From NCBI GenBank assembly GCA_030431635.1, contig JAUIIL010000006.1, forward strand, positions 182,354-246,353: a stretch of DNA of 64,000 nucleotides, read 5' to 3'. Numbering within the stretch: the stretch's first letter is position 1; every line of letters begins with the position of its first letter. The stretch comes from Bacteriovoracia bacterium. Its GTDB lineage: Bacteria > Bdellovibrionota > Bacteriovoracia > Bacteriovoracales > Bacteriovoracaceae. A model generated the notes under the pieces. That model saw nothing but the letters and a program-made list of their open reading frames with translations. It did no database searches and had not been told where the DNA came from. This document shows positions 8,264-16,943 of this stretch, one piece after another. Both the position numbers and the translations under genes were made by a program.

Positions 8264-8968
8264 ATGAGTCTCATCGAGCAATTTCAAGCTGGCGGATCTT
8301 TTATGTACTTTATTTTACTCTTTGGTCTTTTGACTATTGGAGTAATTGTAGAAAGAAGCCTCAGCCTTTATAAAAAATGGAAAGACATCCCGGTTGATTT
8401 TAGAAAGTCGTTGTTAGCATTCATTGCTGCAGGAGATTTTAAAGGAGCCCAAACGTATATTGAAACCGCTGGAGCTGGAACAAGTATTGGAAAGATTTCC
8501 TTGATTGGAATTAAAATGAGAGCAGCTGGAGCTGGTGATGAAGCTCTTCAGGCCAGAATGGATGAAGCTCTCTCGAAAGAAATTAGCTCTATTGATAAAA
8601 GAACAGGTTTTCTTGCCATGTTTGGAAACGTGGCCACTTTATTTGGTCTTTTAGGGACAGTTACTGGTCTTATCAGCTCGTTTGCTGGTGTTGCAGCTGC
8701 AAGTCCTGTAGAGAGAGCAAATCTTCTTTCTCAAGGGATTTCTGAGGCCCTTAACTCGACAGCTTTTGGTCTTTTAGCTGCTATCCCTGCTCTTGTGGCC
8801 TATGCGATTTTTCAAAATAGAACAGAGCAAATTATTAATTCTATCACTGAAAAAGCTTCCGAGATTTATCACGACATTCTTTTTTATAGTGAGAATAATA
8901 AAAAAGAAGATACAGCAGAAAGATTCATTAAAGAGTCTGAAGAGATTGCAAGTTTTATTCAGAACTAG
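8264..8968 (+). CDS. MotA/TolQ/ExbB-family proton channel (AglR-like stator subunit)
   Basis: A 234-residue protein with three transmembrane helices (about 12-32, 118-142 and 164-184) and the long cytoplasmic loop between helices 1 and 2 typical of ExbB/TolQ. The conserved stretch with L-F-G-L-L-G-T-V-T-G is present in helix 2. With two ExbD/TolR proteins it should form a proton-driven stator in the inner membrane. Gene order here (one ExbB, two ExbD, TPR, AgmX-type protein, lipoproteins) matches the AglR-AglQ-AglS gliding motor rather than a lone Tol-Pal or TonB system. It is first in the operon, with GGGGAGGG before the ATG. Confidence 0.88.
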   Translation: MSLIEQFQAGGSFMYFILLFGLLTIGVIVERSLSLYKKWKDIPVDFRKSLLAFIAAGDFKGAQTYIETAGAGTSIGKISLIGIKMRAAGAGDEALQARMDEALSKEISSIDKRTGFLAMFGNVATLFGLLGTVTGLISSFAGVAAASPVERANLLSQGISEALNSTAFGLLAAIPALVAYAIFQNRTEQIINSITEKASEIYHDILFYSENNKKEDTAERFIKESEEIASFIQN

Positions 8969-8996
8969 TTGAAACTCGTCACAAGGAAGTGATTTT

Positions 8997-9479
8997 ATGG
9001 CCAGAAAAGTTGGCTTAGGACAAAAAAAAGAACTCGATGCGCAGTTAAATTTAACTCCATTTATCGATCTACTTTCAACTTGCGTTTGTTTTCTTCTTAT
9101 CACTGCGGTTTGGATTGAAATTGGCTCTGTTGAAATAAAACAGAGCCATGGAACTCAAGCAGCTGCTTCCAAGAAAATCTCCTACGATCTCGATGTTGTT
9201 TTTAGAGGGGAGAAGAGCATAAGTCTTAACTTGAAAAAAAATGGTAAGAGATTGAAGGCCATTAATGTAAAAGGCAACTCTTTTGAAGACGTTCTCAAGC
9301 AACTTGATACGGCCATTGTTGATAAAATCCTTGGTTTAAAAAAGAAAACAATTGAAATTGCGAGTGCAACTATAACGCCCAGAAGTTCTGTTAATTATGG
9401 TCAGATGATTTCTGCGATAGATGTACTGAGAAAAAATGAAATTGTTAATATCGGTATTATTTCCGCTAGGGGAAGATAA
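8997..9479 (+). CDS. ExbD/TolR-family stator protein (first copy)
   Basis: 160 residues: a short cytoplasmic N-terminus, one transmembrane helix (about 18-42) starting L-T-P-F-I-D with the proton-relay Asp at 24, and a periplasmic ExbD/TolR domain. The ribosome site AAGGAAG precedes the ATG. It is 28 bp after the ExbB gene and its stop overlaps the next start (TAATG). In the myxobacterial gliding motor two such proteins (AglQ, AglS) pair with one AglR, so a pair here fits that arrangement. Which copy matches AglQ or AglS cannot be told by eye. Confidence 0.85.
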   Translation: MARKVGLGQKKELDAQLNLTPFIDLLSTCVCFLLITAVWIEIGSVEIKQSHGTQAAASKKISYDLDVVFRGEKSISLNLKKNGKRLKAINVKGNSFEDVLKQLDTAIVDKILGLKKKTIEIASATITPRSSVNYGQMISAIDVLRKNEIVNIGIISARGR

Positions 9480-10000
9480 TGAGACTTAATCATAGCTTAG
9501 TTGGTGCAAACGCTTTCGAAAAGCACCTTATTAATAGAAAAAGAAAAAAAGCTTGGGGGAAACGCGGCGTCGTGATGGCCTTAATGCTGACATCCATGGT
9601 GGATATGTTCAGTATGTTGGTTGTTTTTCTTCTGCAAACGTTTTCAAGTTCCCCAGAGATTTTGGTAACAAAGGGTATTGAACTTCCAAATTCTTTAACG
9701 CCAGCAATGGTAAAAGAAGCTCCTGTTATTGCTTTGTCTAAAGATGGCAATCTTTATCTAGATCAAGTTTTAATCGGCTCTATTAAAAAAACTGTAAATA
9801 GTCCTAGTAAATTAATGAATAAATTAAGTGAGATAAAAAAATCATGGGGAAAATCTCATCCAGAAACTCCTTTTCCTGGTCAAATTAATATGCAAGCAGA
9901 TAGGGAAGTAACAAGTACTCTTGTTTCTCAAGTAATGGGGATTTTAACGGGAGGACAATTTGAAGCTATTGAACTCGCTGTTATTGGAGGAGGGCGATGA
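9479..10000 (+). CDS. ExbD/TolR-family stator protein (second copy)
   Basis: 173 residues with a longer basic N-terminus, one transmembrane helix (about 34-53) and the conserved Asp at 42 in S-M-V-D-M-F-S-M-L, followed by a periplasmic domain. Sequence differs strongly from the first copy, so the two have probably specialised rather than arisen by recent duplication. It overlaps the previous gene by 1 bp and the following TPR gene by 4 bp (ATGA). The retained Asp implies that it takes part in proton conduction with the ExbB-type subunit. Confidence 0.85.
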   Translation: MRLNHSLVGANAFEKHLINRKRKKAWGKRGVVMALMLTSMVDMFSMLVVFLLQTFSSSPEILVTKGIELPNSLTPAMVKEAPVIALSKDGNLYLDQVLIGSIKKTVNSPSKLMNKLSEIKKSWGKSHPETPFPGQINMQADREVTSTLVSQVMGILTGGQFEAIELAVIGGGR

Positions 10001-12747
10001 AAAAGCTCTCGATCTTTATTCTTCTTTTTTCTTTATTCTCCAATGCTGATGAATACCTCATTCAGGAAATGGAGAATCTGAAGGCTTCTCTTTCTTTTGA
10101 TGATCCGGCCAGAGGAGAGTTAACTTTAAGACTAGCTGACCTTTATTTTGAAACTTCTATTAAAGAAGGAGTTGATATTTCTGGAGAAGGTAAAAGAAAA
10201 GCGCTTTCTCTCTATCAAAGCTCACTGAACGGTAGTGATGGGCTCATTGCAGTTGAAGGTAAATTACGTATTAAAGTTCAATTCCAGGTAGCAAGACTAT
10301 TAGATAAGTTAAAAAAGCATAAAGAGGCCATGACTCTTTTTGAAGAAATCTACAACAACCCTAAAGTGATGAAAGATTTAAGAAGGGAGTCTGCTTTTTC
10401 CCTAGCTGAGTGGAACGAGAAAGAAGCTCAGTTTGAAAAAGCTAATAAGTACTATAATGAAGCGATTAATCTCTGTAATAGTATTGATACATGTAATTAT
10501 GCTCATTACAAAAGAGGATGGCTTCTTTATAAAGAAACAAAATTAGAGGAAGCTATTTCTGAACTTAAGCTCTCACTTTGGGACAGTAAAGGGCAAGTTA
10601 GAGAAAAAGTTTTACGGGATTATCTCTTATTTACTTCAAACAAAGCAACGGATGGGATTTCAGAGCTAAGAGAGTTAGAAAAATTAGAAGAAAAAACGAA
10701 TGATAATACTTTGATACAGCAGCTAGCAGAAAGTTTTTATACAGCAGGTAATGCTGTTGCTGGAAGCAATCTTCTGGCCTTTGTGGATAAGCGTTTACCT
10801 GATTCATATTACAAAATAAGACTTCTTGAGCATCACTATGGAATGAGAAGTTGGGATAAGTTCTCCCATTATTTAGGTTCGCTTGAGAAACGAGCAGCTT
10901 CAGAGCTTCCACAAGATAAAGAAAAATCAAAAGAGGCCAACAATATTTTAAAGCGATTAATCGTTCAACTTGACGCTGAAGTTGTTAATAATAAAGAAGC
11001 AAATTCTTATTTATTAAGAAGTATTGACCTTTATCTTAAGTACTATCCACGTGACGAGATGAGAAAAAAGATGATCTCAGGATGGTTAAAAGCACAACAT
11101 GATGAACAAAAGAAAATAGATAGACTTGCAACTTGGATTAATGAAGAGAGTGAGTTAGAGCAAGAAATAAAACTCAGACAAAATCGTTTAGCTCTTGCTC
11201 AAAAATTAAAACTAAGCTCCGTTGTGATTGAAGAAGCCCAAACTCTTGCAAGTAAGACGAAAGAGCAGTCGCAATCACGTGAATTCTCTTACGTTGCAGC
11301 GAGAGAATTTTATGAGCAAAAAAATAATGAAAAGGCCAAAATTCTTTTTAAAGAGCTTGCTAAACAGGCACTCAAAACAGGTAAGGCCGATAAATGGGCC
11401 ATTCTTTCAAAAAATCTTTTATTAGATATCTATAACTCTGAGAAGAATTATAAGGCCATAGAAGAAGAGGTTGCTCTTTGGTCTAACAATCAAAATCTAC
11501 AAAAAGATTCTCAAGTCTCTAAAGAGTTAACTAGTCTTTCTCAAGTGGCCAAGCAAGCTAAGTTTGAAAGAGCAGCTTCTCTAGGTGAGAGCTCTGAGGC
11601 GCTAGAAACATTCTACTCTTTTTGTATGAATGGAGAGTTTTCTCAAAAATCATGTTTAAACGCTAAAGTATTATCAGTGAAACTTAGCGATCAAGAAAAA
11701 TTGATTACTCTTCTTGAAAAAGAAGGAGATGAAAAATCTCTGATGAATGAATATGAACTCATGGGAAGGTTTGTGGATGCGGCTAAGTTACAGGAAAAAA
11801 TAGTTTTAAGGCAAGACAAGACAGAGAAGAATTATCTTAAAATTGCTCTTTTATATGAATTAGGTTTTGATTTTGCTAATAGAGATAGAATTCTTAATCT
11901 ATTGGCACAAAAAATAAGAAAAACTAAGAAAATGGATGATGAGTTAGAGCCTCTTATTTACACAACTTTAAGTGAAGCAGGTCTTATTAGTGAAAGAAGC
12001 TTAACTCTTCCATGGTCACTTAAAACCAAAATAAAGCTGGCCAATAGGCTTGAAGAAGAAAAACCTCTTAAGGATGCACAAAAAATTATCTTATCTCAAA
12101 CAAGCTCCGTTGGGCCATCTTGGGGAAAACTCATTTTACAAAAGGTCCAGCCATTAGATAAAAAACAGAGAAAAATCTCTTTCTATGGAAGAAGAAGTAA
12201 AAGTCTTTTTGCAAAAAGAACAAAGTCACTTCAAACATTTAATGATGAAGCTAAAAGTTATCTAAATGGAGCGATGCCTGAGACGAGAATTTATCTTCTT
12301 GATATGCTCGTGAAGGCCTATCATGATTTTTCTGAAGAAATCAAAAGCACTCCACTTCCTAAAGATTTAGATGAAGAAACTCTTAATAATGTTAAGATGA
12401 ACCTTTCTCAGATGGCACAGCCTTTTGAAAAAGTAGCAGATGATTATAAAAGACTTCTTGATGAAGAGTTACTTAAGATTAATGATACAAATGAGAAAAC
12501 TCGAGTCTCTGAGAACATTTCAAAAGAGAGTATTGAAGATTACTCTTCATTGATAAAAATAGAGAAAAAATCTTATATTCAGACTGTACAGTTTGATCCA
12601 GGTAGTGCGAAAGAAATTCTTAAAACGCTTAATAAAGCACCAAAAAATTCCTTAGCTCTTAAAAATTTAGAAGAATACTATCAGATTAACCAATCTCCAA
12701 GACTAGCAGCTTATTTTAAGGGGCGTCTTGAGAGTTTAAAGCAATAG
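9997..12747 (+). CDS. Large periplasmic TPR protein of the gliding-type operon
   Basis: 916 residues with a short signal peptide (about 1-17) and then an almost wholly helical sequence with many tetratricopeptide-like units in the first half, such as A-Y-x-x-x-x-F-x-x-A-x-x-Y-Y-N-E-A near residues 130-165. The C-terminal third is charged and probably also helical. Such proteins act as scaffolds. Large TPR proteins (GltE, AgmK and AglT types) are part of myxobacterial gliding complexes, but no specific orthology can be claimed. The 4-bp overlap with the second ExbD gene suggests coupling. Confidence 0.8.
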   Translation: MKKLSIFILLFSLFSNADEYLIQEMENLKASLSFDDPARGELTLRLADLYFETSIKEGVDISGEGKRKALSLYQSSLNGSDGLIAVEGKLRIKVQFQVARLLDKLKKHKEAMTLFEEIYNNPKVMKDLRRESAFSLAEWNEKEAQFEKANKYYNEAINLCNSIDTCNYAHYKRGWLLYKETKLEEAISELKLSLWDSKGQVREKVLRDYLLFTSNKATDGISELRELEKLEEKTNDNTLIQQLAESFYTAGNAVAGSNLLAFVDKRLPDSYYKIRLLEHHYGMRSWDKFSHYLGSLEKRAASELPQDKEKSKEANNILKRLIVQLDAEVVNNKEANSYLLRSIDLYLKYYPRDEMRKKMISGWLKAQHDEQKKIDRLATWINEESELEQEIKLRQNRLALAQKLKLSSVVIEEAQTLASKTKEQSQSREFSYVAAREFYEQKNNEKAKILFKELAKQALKTGKADKWAILSKNLLLDIYNSEKNYKAIEEEVALWSNNQNLQKDSQVSKELTSLSQVAKQAKFERAASLGESSEALETFYSFCMNGEFSQKSCLNAKVLSVKLSDQEKLITLLEKEGDEKSLMNEYELMGRFVDAAKLQEKIVLRQDKTEKNYLKIALLYELGFDFANRDRILNLLAQKIRKTKKMDDELEPLIYTTLSEAGLISERSLTLPWSLKTKIKLANRLEEEKPLKDAQKIILSQTSSVGPSWGKLILQKVQPLDKKQRKISFYGRRSKSLFAKRTKSLQTFNDEAKSYLNGAMPETRIYLLDMLVKAYHDFSEEIKSTPLPKDLDEETLNNVKMNLSQMAQPFEKVADDYKRLLDEELLKINDTNEKTRVSENISKESIEDYSSLIKIEKKSYIQTVQFDPGSAKEILKTLNKAPKNSLALKNLEEYYQINQSPRLAAYFKGRLESLKQ

Positions 12748-12755
12748 GAAGAATA

Positions 12756-13007
12756 ATGAAGTTTATACTTGTTTTACTTTTCTCTGTTTTTCTTCTCGGT
12801 GCAATCGCAGATGAAACAAAAGGAGCGATTCGTTACCGAAAAAGTGGAAAAATAGACTTTGAAGCTCTCTTGATTGAAGGGGAGAATAAAAAAGCAGAGG
12901 TTTCTGTCGTAACTGGTAACAATGGAGCCAAAGATCTAGGGCTTCTCAAGCTCAGGGAAGATTTTAATGATTTTATGGCCAATGATGCAGGAGAGGAAAT
13001 CAAGTGA
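12756..13007 (+). CDS. Small exported protein in gliding-type operon
   Basis: 83 residues with a signal peptide (about 1-18, ending G-A-I-A). The mature part of about 65 residues is charged, with no Cys and no recognised domain. AGGAAG precedes the ATG. It sits 8 bp after the TPR gene and overlaps the AgmX-type gene by 4 bp (GTGA), so it is very likely made at a fixed ratio to the latter. I do not recognise the family; a periplasmic partner or linker of the transducer is a guess from position only. Confidence 0.7.
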   Translation: MKFILVLLFSVFLLGAIADETKGAIRYRKSGKIDFEALLIEGENKKAEVSVVTGNNGAKDLGLLKLREDFNDFMANDAGEEIK

Positions 13008-14206
13008 TATCAATACAAACACCTCAAGGCGAATTAGTTAAAGTTCTTCAGAACATCTCCCAAACTCAAGTGGGGGTTCATAATCTTTTTGGTTTTATTA
13101 CTAAAGAGAAAGCTCGAGAAAGACTTGCGGCCAGAAAAAGACAAGGTTTTGAGTTTAATACTTCTCAGTGGAAGTGTGAGTTTCAGATAAATAAAAAAGA
13201 AAACTCTTTTGAGGTTTCAAACTTAAAAAATTGTGAAGTCATAAGAAAAGAAGAAAAATCTTGGAGGCTTAAAACTCCTATTGGTGAACTCATCCTCTCC
13301 CAAGTGGCCAACGCAAGTGTGAGTGGAATTTCTCTTCCCACAACTCCTGAAGAAGCTAGTTGGGATTCAAAATATATCAAAAGAGCAATTGGGATTATTC
13401 TAGCTCTTTTACTTGTTACTGCAATATTGGATATGACTTCAAAAGAAGAAGAGGAAGAAGAGCAAAAGAAAAAAGATTCCATCACTGTTACTGTTGTAAA
13501 GCAACCTCAAGCGGTAAGTATTAGACCAACGCCTGCTGTGAAAGCTCAACCATTAACTCAAAAACAAAAATCTCATAGAGCTGTTCAACGTAACCTAGGA
13601 TTTTTAGGAATGGTTGGTTCAAAATCACTAAGCAAAGTAACAGGTGGAGTTCCTCAAAAACTCAAAGAGGCCACAGCTGGAGCAGGTGAAGGCGGAGACG
13701 CTGGAAGTGGAGGAGAGCTTGTTGCTGGATTAGGTAAAGGTCTAAAGAAAACAACTGTCGGAAATACTGGAGTTGCTGGTCTTGGTGGAGTAGGAACAAA
13801 AGGCCGCGGCGGCGGTAAAGGCGGTTATGGAACAACTCAAGTCGCTTCTGGTGAAGGAGTTGGAATTTCTGCCATTTCTGTTTCAAGTGGAGAGATGATT
13901 GTTGATGGTGGACTCAGTCGTTACGCTATTAATGCCACCATTGCTAAATATCTCAATCAAGTAAGAAGATGCTATGAAGAGCAGTTGAAATATAATCCTT
14001 CTTTAGAAGGACTAGTGGGTGTGAGTTTTGAAATTGGTGGTAATGGAATGCTTAATTTTGCCAAAGTCTCAAAGTCTTCATTAGGAAATAAAAAAGTTGA
14101 AAATTGTATAACGACAAAAATGATGGGATGGAAATTTCCAACACCTAAGGGTGGGGTTAATGTGAGTGTTAACTATCCTTTTATGCTTAGACCTGTCGGA
14201 ATATAA
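13004..14206 (+). CDS. AgmX/GltJ-type transducer with TonB-like C-terminal domain
   Basis: GTG start overlapping the previous stop. About 120 cytoplasmic residues precede one transmembrane helix (about 128-146, A-I-G-I-I-L-A-L-L-L-V-T-A). An acidic/basic stretch follows, then a Gln/Pro- and Gly-rich periplasmic linker (about 165-295) and a C-terminal domain (about 305-400) of the AgmX/PglI type with R-R-C-Y-E, two conserved Cys and W-x-F-P. This layout is that of an energy transducer pushed by an ExbB/ExbD motor. In myxobacteria AgmX/GltJ spans the envelope and links the Agl motor to the outer Glt complex. The N-terminal part shows no obvious zinc-finger or GYF motif. Confidence 0.82.
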   Translation: MISIQTPQGELVKVLQNISQTQVGVHNLFGFITKEKARERLAARKRQGFEFNTSQWKCEFQINKKENSFEVSNLKNCEVIRKEEKSWRLKTPIGELILSQVANASVSGISLPTTPEEASWDSKYIKRAIGIILALLLVTAILDMTSKEEEEEEQKKKDSITVTVVKQPQAVSIRPTPAVKAQPLTQKQKSHRAVQRNLGFLGMVGSKSLSKVTGGVPQKLKEATAGAGEGGDAGSGGELVAGLGKGLKKTTVGNTGVAGLGGVGTKGRGGGKGGYGTTQVASGEGVGISAISVSSGEMIVDGGLSRYAINATIAKYLNQVRRCYEEQLKYNPSLEGLVGVSFEIGGNGMLNFAKVSKSSLGNKKVENCITTKMMGWKFPTPKGGVNVSVNYPFMLRPVGI

Positions 14207-14229
14207 ATAAACTTCTGGGGAGAAGGTTT

Positions 14230-16251
14230 ATGAAAAATTTGTTAATGCTTCTTTTGCTAGTGTTTGTTATCGCCTGTAAGGAAAATCCTTATCCTGTTGA
14301 TACCGGTTCAAAAAATGTTTATGGGGCTGAAGAAACTCCGGAGTCTCCAAGAAGATCCGGACTGGCTGCAGTTGTCCCTGATTTTATTCATTTAAAAGAA
14401 GGAAAAGAGAGAACTCACGCTTTTCAAGTTTCTGTTCCAGAACCAGGAAAACCCATTATAACTTTAAAAGATCTCCCTCCAGGAGCCCAATTTGACGCTC
14501 AAACTCAAACGCTCTCTTGGACTCCAGGTTTTTTTGATGGCAATAACCCTGAGGATCCAACTATAAAGAGCAAGAGTTATAAGGTTGGTTTTGAATTAAG
14601 AAGTAGTGTTCTCGCTAAAGAAGCTATCACTAAAGAATTTCATCTTGTTGTTGAAGATGTTCCTAGACCAGCTAATGTTGAGTCGCTAAGCTTCACTGCT
14701 GATGTTGTCGAAGGACAGGATCTTGCCTACGAATTTGATATTGTTGACCTTGATTATCCTCTTGGTCCTTTTTCTGTCAGTATCTCCGATTTTCCTCCCA
14801 ATTCTATTCTTGAGAAAGTCACTGATGTTCACTACATCATAAAGTTTCATCCAGATCATCAGTTTGTGAAAATCCCTAACAAATTTCTTGAGTTTGCTGG
14901 AGAGATCTTTATCACAAATCCAGCTGGGCATCAGACAAAAAAACAAGTTGATTTTAAAGTTATTGATGAGAGGCTAGAGCCTTTGATGGAAGTTACAGAA
15001 AACTTAATTCAAGGGTTGGATGTTAGTTTTCAAGTCATGGCCCACGATCCTAATGATGAGATGGAACCACAAATTAATATTACTTCTAGTCTAGATACAC
15101 AAATTGGAAATTATTCTAAGCAGATTATTAATGATGAGAAATCAAGAACCTCTGTTGTAAAAATCAATTGGACTGAGATTCCCCCGAGCCATAATGGAGA
15201 AACAATAGAGTTTGATGTCAAAAGTTGTGTGAAAAAAGAAACGAAATATGATAACTCGCTTTGCGTGACTAAGAAAGTTAAAGTTAGATTAGATATTAAA
15301 GAGAAGCGTCCTCCTATTTTTGCTCGTGGGCAATGGAAAATGGGAGAGGTGAAGTATCTTAACTTTAGTGAATATAATAATTATTATCTAAGTATTAAGG
15401 ATGCTGATGGTTATCAATATGAGCCAAAGATAGAAATTTTCCCTGAAGAGATAAGAGAGATTGTTCGGTGGGAAAACAACCGAATCTATATTGAACCAAA
15501 AGTCCCGGGTCTTTATTTCTTTAACATCGTTGCAACGAGTGAATATAATATTCAGACATCAGAAAGTTTTATATTTGAATTATTTCCTCAGGAAAGAAGC
15601 GAAACTCTTATTTTTTCAGATTCAACACAAGATAAAGAAACATCTTTTTATAAAAATACATATGCCAAAATCAATATCATGAACCCTCTTATTCAAAATA
15701 TTAATGAAAGGGATTATACAAAGCGCGAAACTCTTATATTAACGACGAGTGTTTTAAAAGATGAAGCTTCCCTTGATAGAATGCTTGGGGCCATTAATTA
15801 TGCGAGTAATCTTATTATTGCCACCCCTCTTATGAATAAACTTCCAGATGTTTTATTAAAAGAGATAAAAGAAGTATTAGGGATTACAATTAAAGGTCGC
15901 TATAACGATTTTAATCTTCCAGCTATCAAGGATTCAGTTATTGTGACTTCTCAAGATTTCGCGAAGGCCCAGTATGATGTTGGGCTTTCTTCTGACACAA
16001 GTTCTGAATCAATAAACCCAGCTCTTTTTTCAGTTGGAGTTGAGACTTATGAAGGTTGTAAGGCCATTATGGAAATAACAAATGCTCTTAGAACTTTTAG
16101 AGAAGGAATTGGTATTTCTTGCAACCGTAAGGGAGGAGGGAGAATTGTTCTTCTCGGAGTTGAGTGGGCCGATTTTAAAATTCATCAAGATGAAGACGCT
16201 GATCTGATAAAAAAATGGTTTAACACTGCTTTTAGAATGATGATTCCATAA
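14230..16251 (+). CDS. Lipoprotein with repeated Ig-like domains
   Basis: 673 residues with a lipoprotein signal (F-V-I-A-C, Cys16). Beta-rich modules follow: residues about 70-140 have the D-L-P-P-G-A-x-F-D and L-S-W-T-P pattern of putative Ig (He-PIG/cadherin-like) domains, and similar but weaker units continue to about 450. The last 200 residues are different, mixed alpha/beta, possibly a Rossmann-like or VWA-like fold without a metal motif. It is probably attached to the outer membrane and periplasmic or surface-exposed. Position between the transducer and the barrel gene suggests an envelope part of the same machine. Confidence 0.75.
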   Translation: MKNLLMLLLLVFVIACKENPYPVDTGSKNVYGAEETPESPRRSGLAAVVPDFIHLKEGKERTHAFQVSVPEPGKPIITLKDLPPGAQFDAQTQTLSWTPGFFDGNNPEDPTIKSKSYKVGFELRSSVLAKEAITKEFHLVVEDVPRPANVESLSFTADVVEGQDLAYEFDIVDLDYPLGPFSVSISDFPPNSILEKVTDVHYIIKFHPDHQFVKIPNKFLEFAGEIFITNPAGHQTKKQVDFKVIDERLEPLMEVTENLIQGLDVSFQVMAHDPNDEMEPQINITSSLDTQIGNYSKQIINDEKSRTSVVKINWTEIPPSHNGETIEFDVKSCVKKETKYDNSLCVTKKVKVRLDIKEKRPPIFARGQWKMGEVKYLNFSEYNNYYLSIKDADGYQYEPKIEIFPEEIREIVRWENNRIYIEPKVPGLYFFNIVATSEYNIQTSESFIFELFPQERSETLIFSDSTQDKETSFYKNTYAKINIMNPLIQNINERDYTKRETLILTTSVLKDEASLDRMLGAINYASNLIIATPLMNKLPDVLLKEIKEVLGITIKGRYNDFNLPAIKDSVIVTSQDFAKAQYDVGLSSDTSSESINPALFSVGVETYEGCKAIMEITNALRTFREGIGISCNRKGGGRIVLLGVEWADFKIHQDEDADLIKKWFNTAFRMMIP

Positions 16252-16265
16252 CAGAAGGGATAAAA

Positions 16266-16943
16266 ATGAAAAAAATAATTTTTTTATTGCTATTAATAAA
16301 TACTGCATTTGCTCAAGAAGATCTTTCAAGTAAGTTAGATGAACTTAATATTCCATCAGATAAAATCACATCTGTTGTCAGTGAAGATAAGCTTTATGCT
16401 GTTAATACAAGATACTCAAGTCTAGAAAATAGACATGAATTTACTCTTATGGGGGCCAATAACTTCAATGCTGAAAGTTACATTCAGACAACTCAAGTGG
16501 GCCTTTCCTACCGTTATCATTATAGTGATAAATGGTCATTTGCTCTACGCTACACAGACTTTAATAATAAGTTAAGTGATTCAGGTAAGGATCTTTATAC
16601 GGATAAGCTTCTTTTACCAGATACCGATTACGCGAGTAGTTCAACTGAAATATTGGCTTCTTATAATACGATTTATGGGAAACTCAGGCTTTCAGAAAAA
16701 AGAATCGTCTATTTTGATCAATATGTAGCTCTTGGGCTTGGGCAAATTGATTTGGCCAGTGGAGTGGAGAGAATGATCTCACTTGACCTTGGTCTTGCTT
16801 TTTGGCTAGGAAGAAACTTCTCTACCAGAATAGGCTTAAAGAATGATTTCTTTACGGAACAGCTAAGAATGAGAAGCCGCAATGTTCACAATGCCATGGG
16901 ATACTTTGAGATTGGGTATCTTTTTGGTGGAGATAAGATATGA
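16266..16943 (+). CDS. Outer-membrane beta-barrel protein of gliding-type operon
   Basis: 225 residues with a signal peptide (about 1-17, ending A-F-A). The rest alternates hydrophobic and polar residues in strands rich in Tyr, Phe and Arg, for example Q-T-T-Q-V-G-L-S-Y-R-Y-H-Y and K-W-S-F-A-L-R-Y, as expected for a small barrel of about eight strands. It ends in G-D-K-I rather than a terminal Phe. Small barrels (GltA, GltB and GltH) are known parts of the outer-membrane Glt complex. It overlaps the next gene by 4 bp. Confidence 0.75.
   Translation: MKKIIFLLLLINTAFAQEDLSSKLDELNIPSDKITSVVSEDKLYAVNTRYSSLENRHEFTLMGANNFNAESYIQTTQVGLSYRYHYSDKWSFALRYTDFNNKLSDSGKDLYTDKLLLPDTDYASSSTEILASYNTIYGKLRLSEKRIVYFDQYVALGLGQIDLASGVERMISLDLGLAFWLGRNFSTRIGLKNDFFTEQLRMRSRNVHNAMGYFEIGYLFGGDKI

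Noticed and set aside
13183..13485. Long open frames antisense to real genes (for example 13183-13485, 1425-1739, 61002-61277)
   Set aside because: They lie opposite well-supported coding genes, lack ribosome sites and family motifs, and have Ser/Phe/Leu-rich composition typical of antisense frames.
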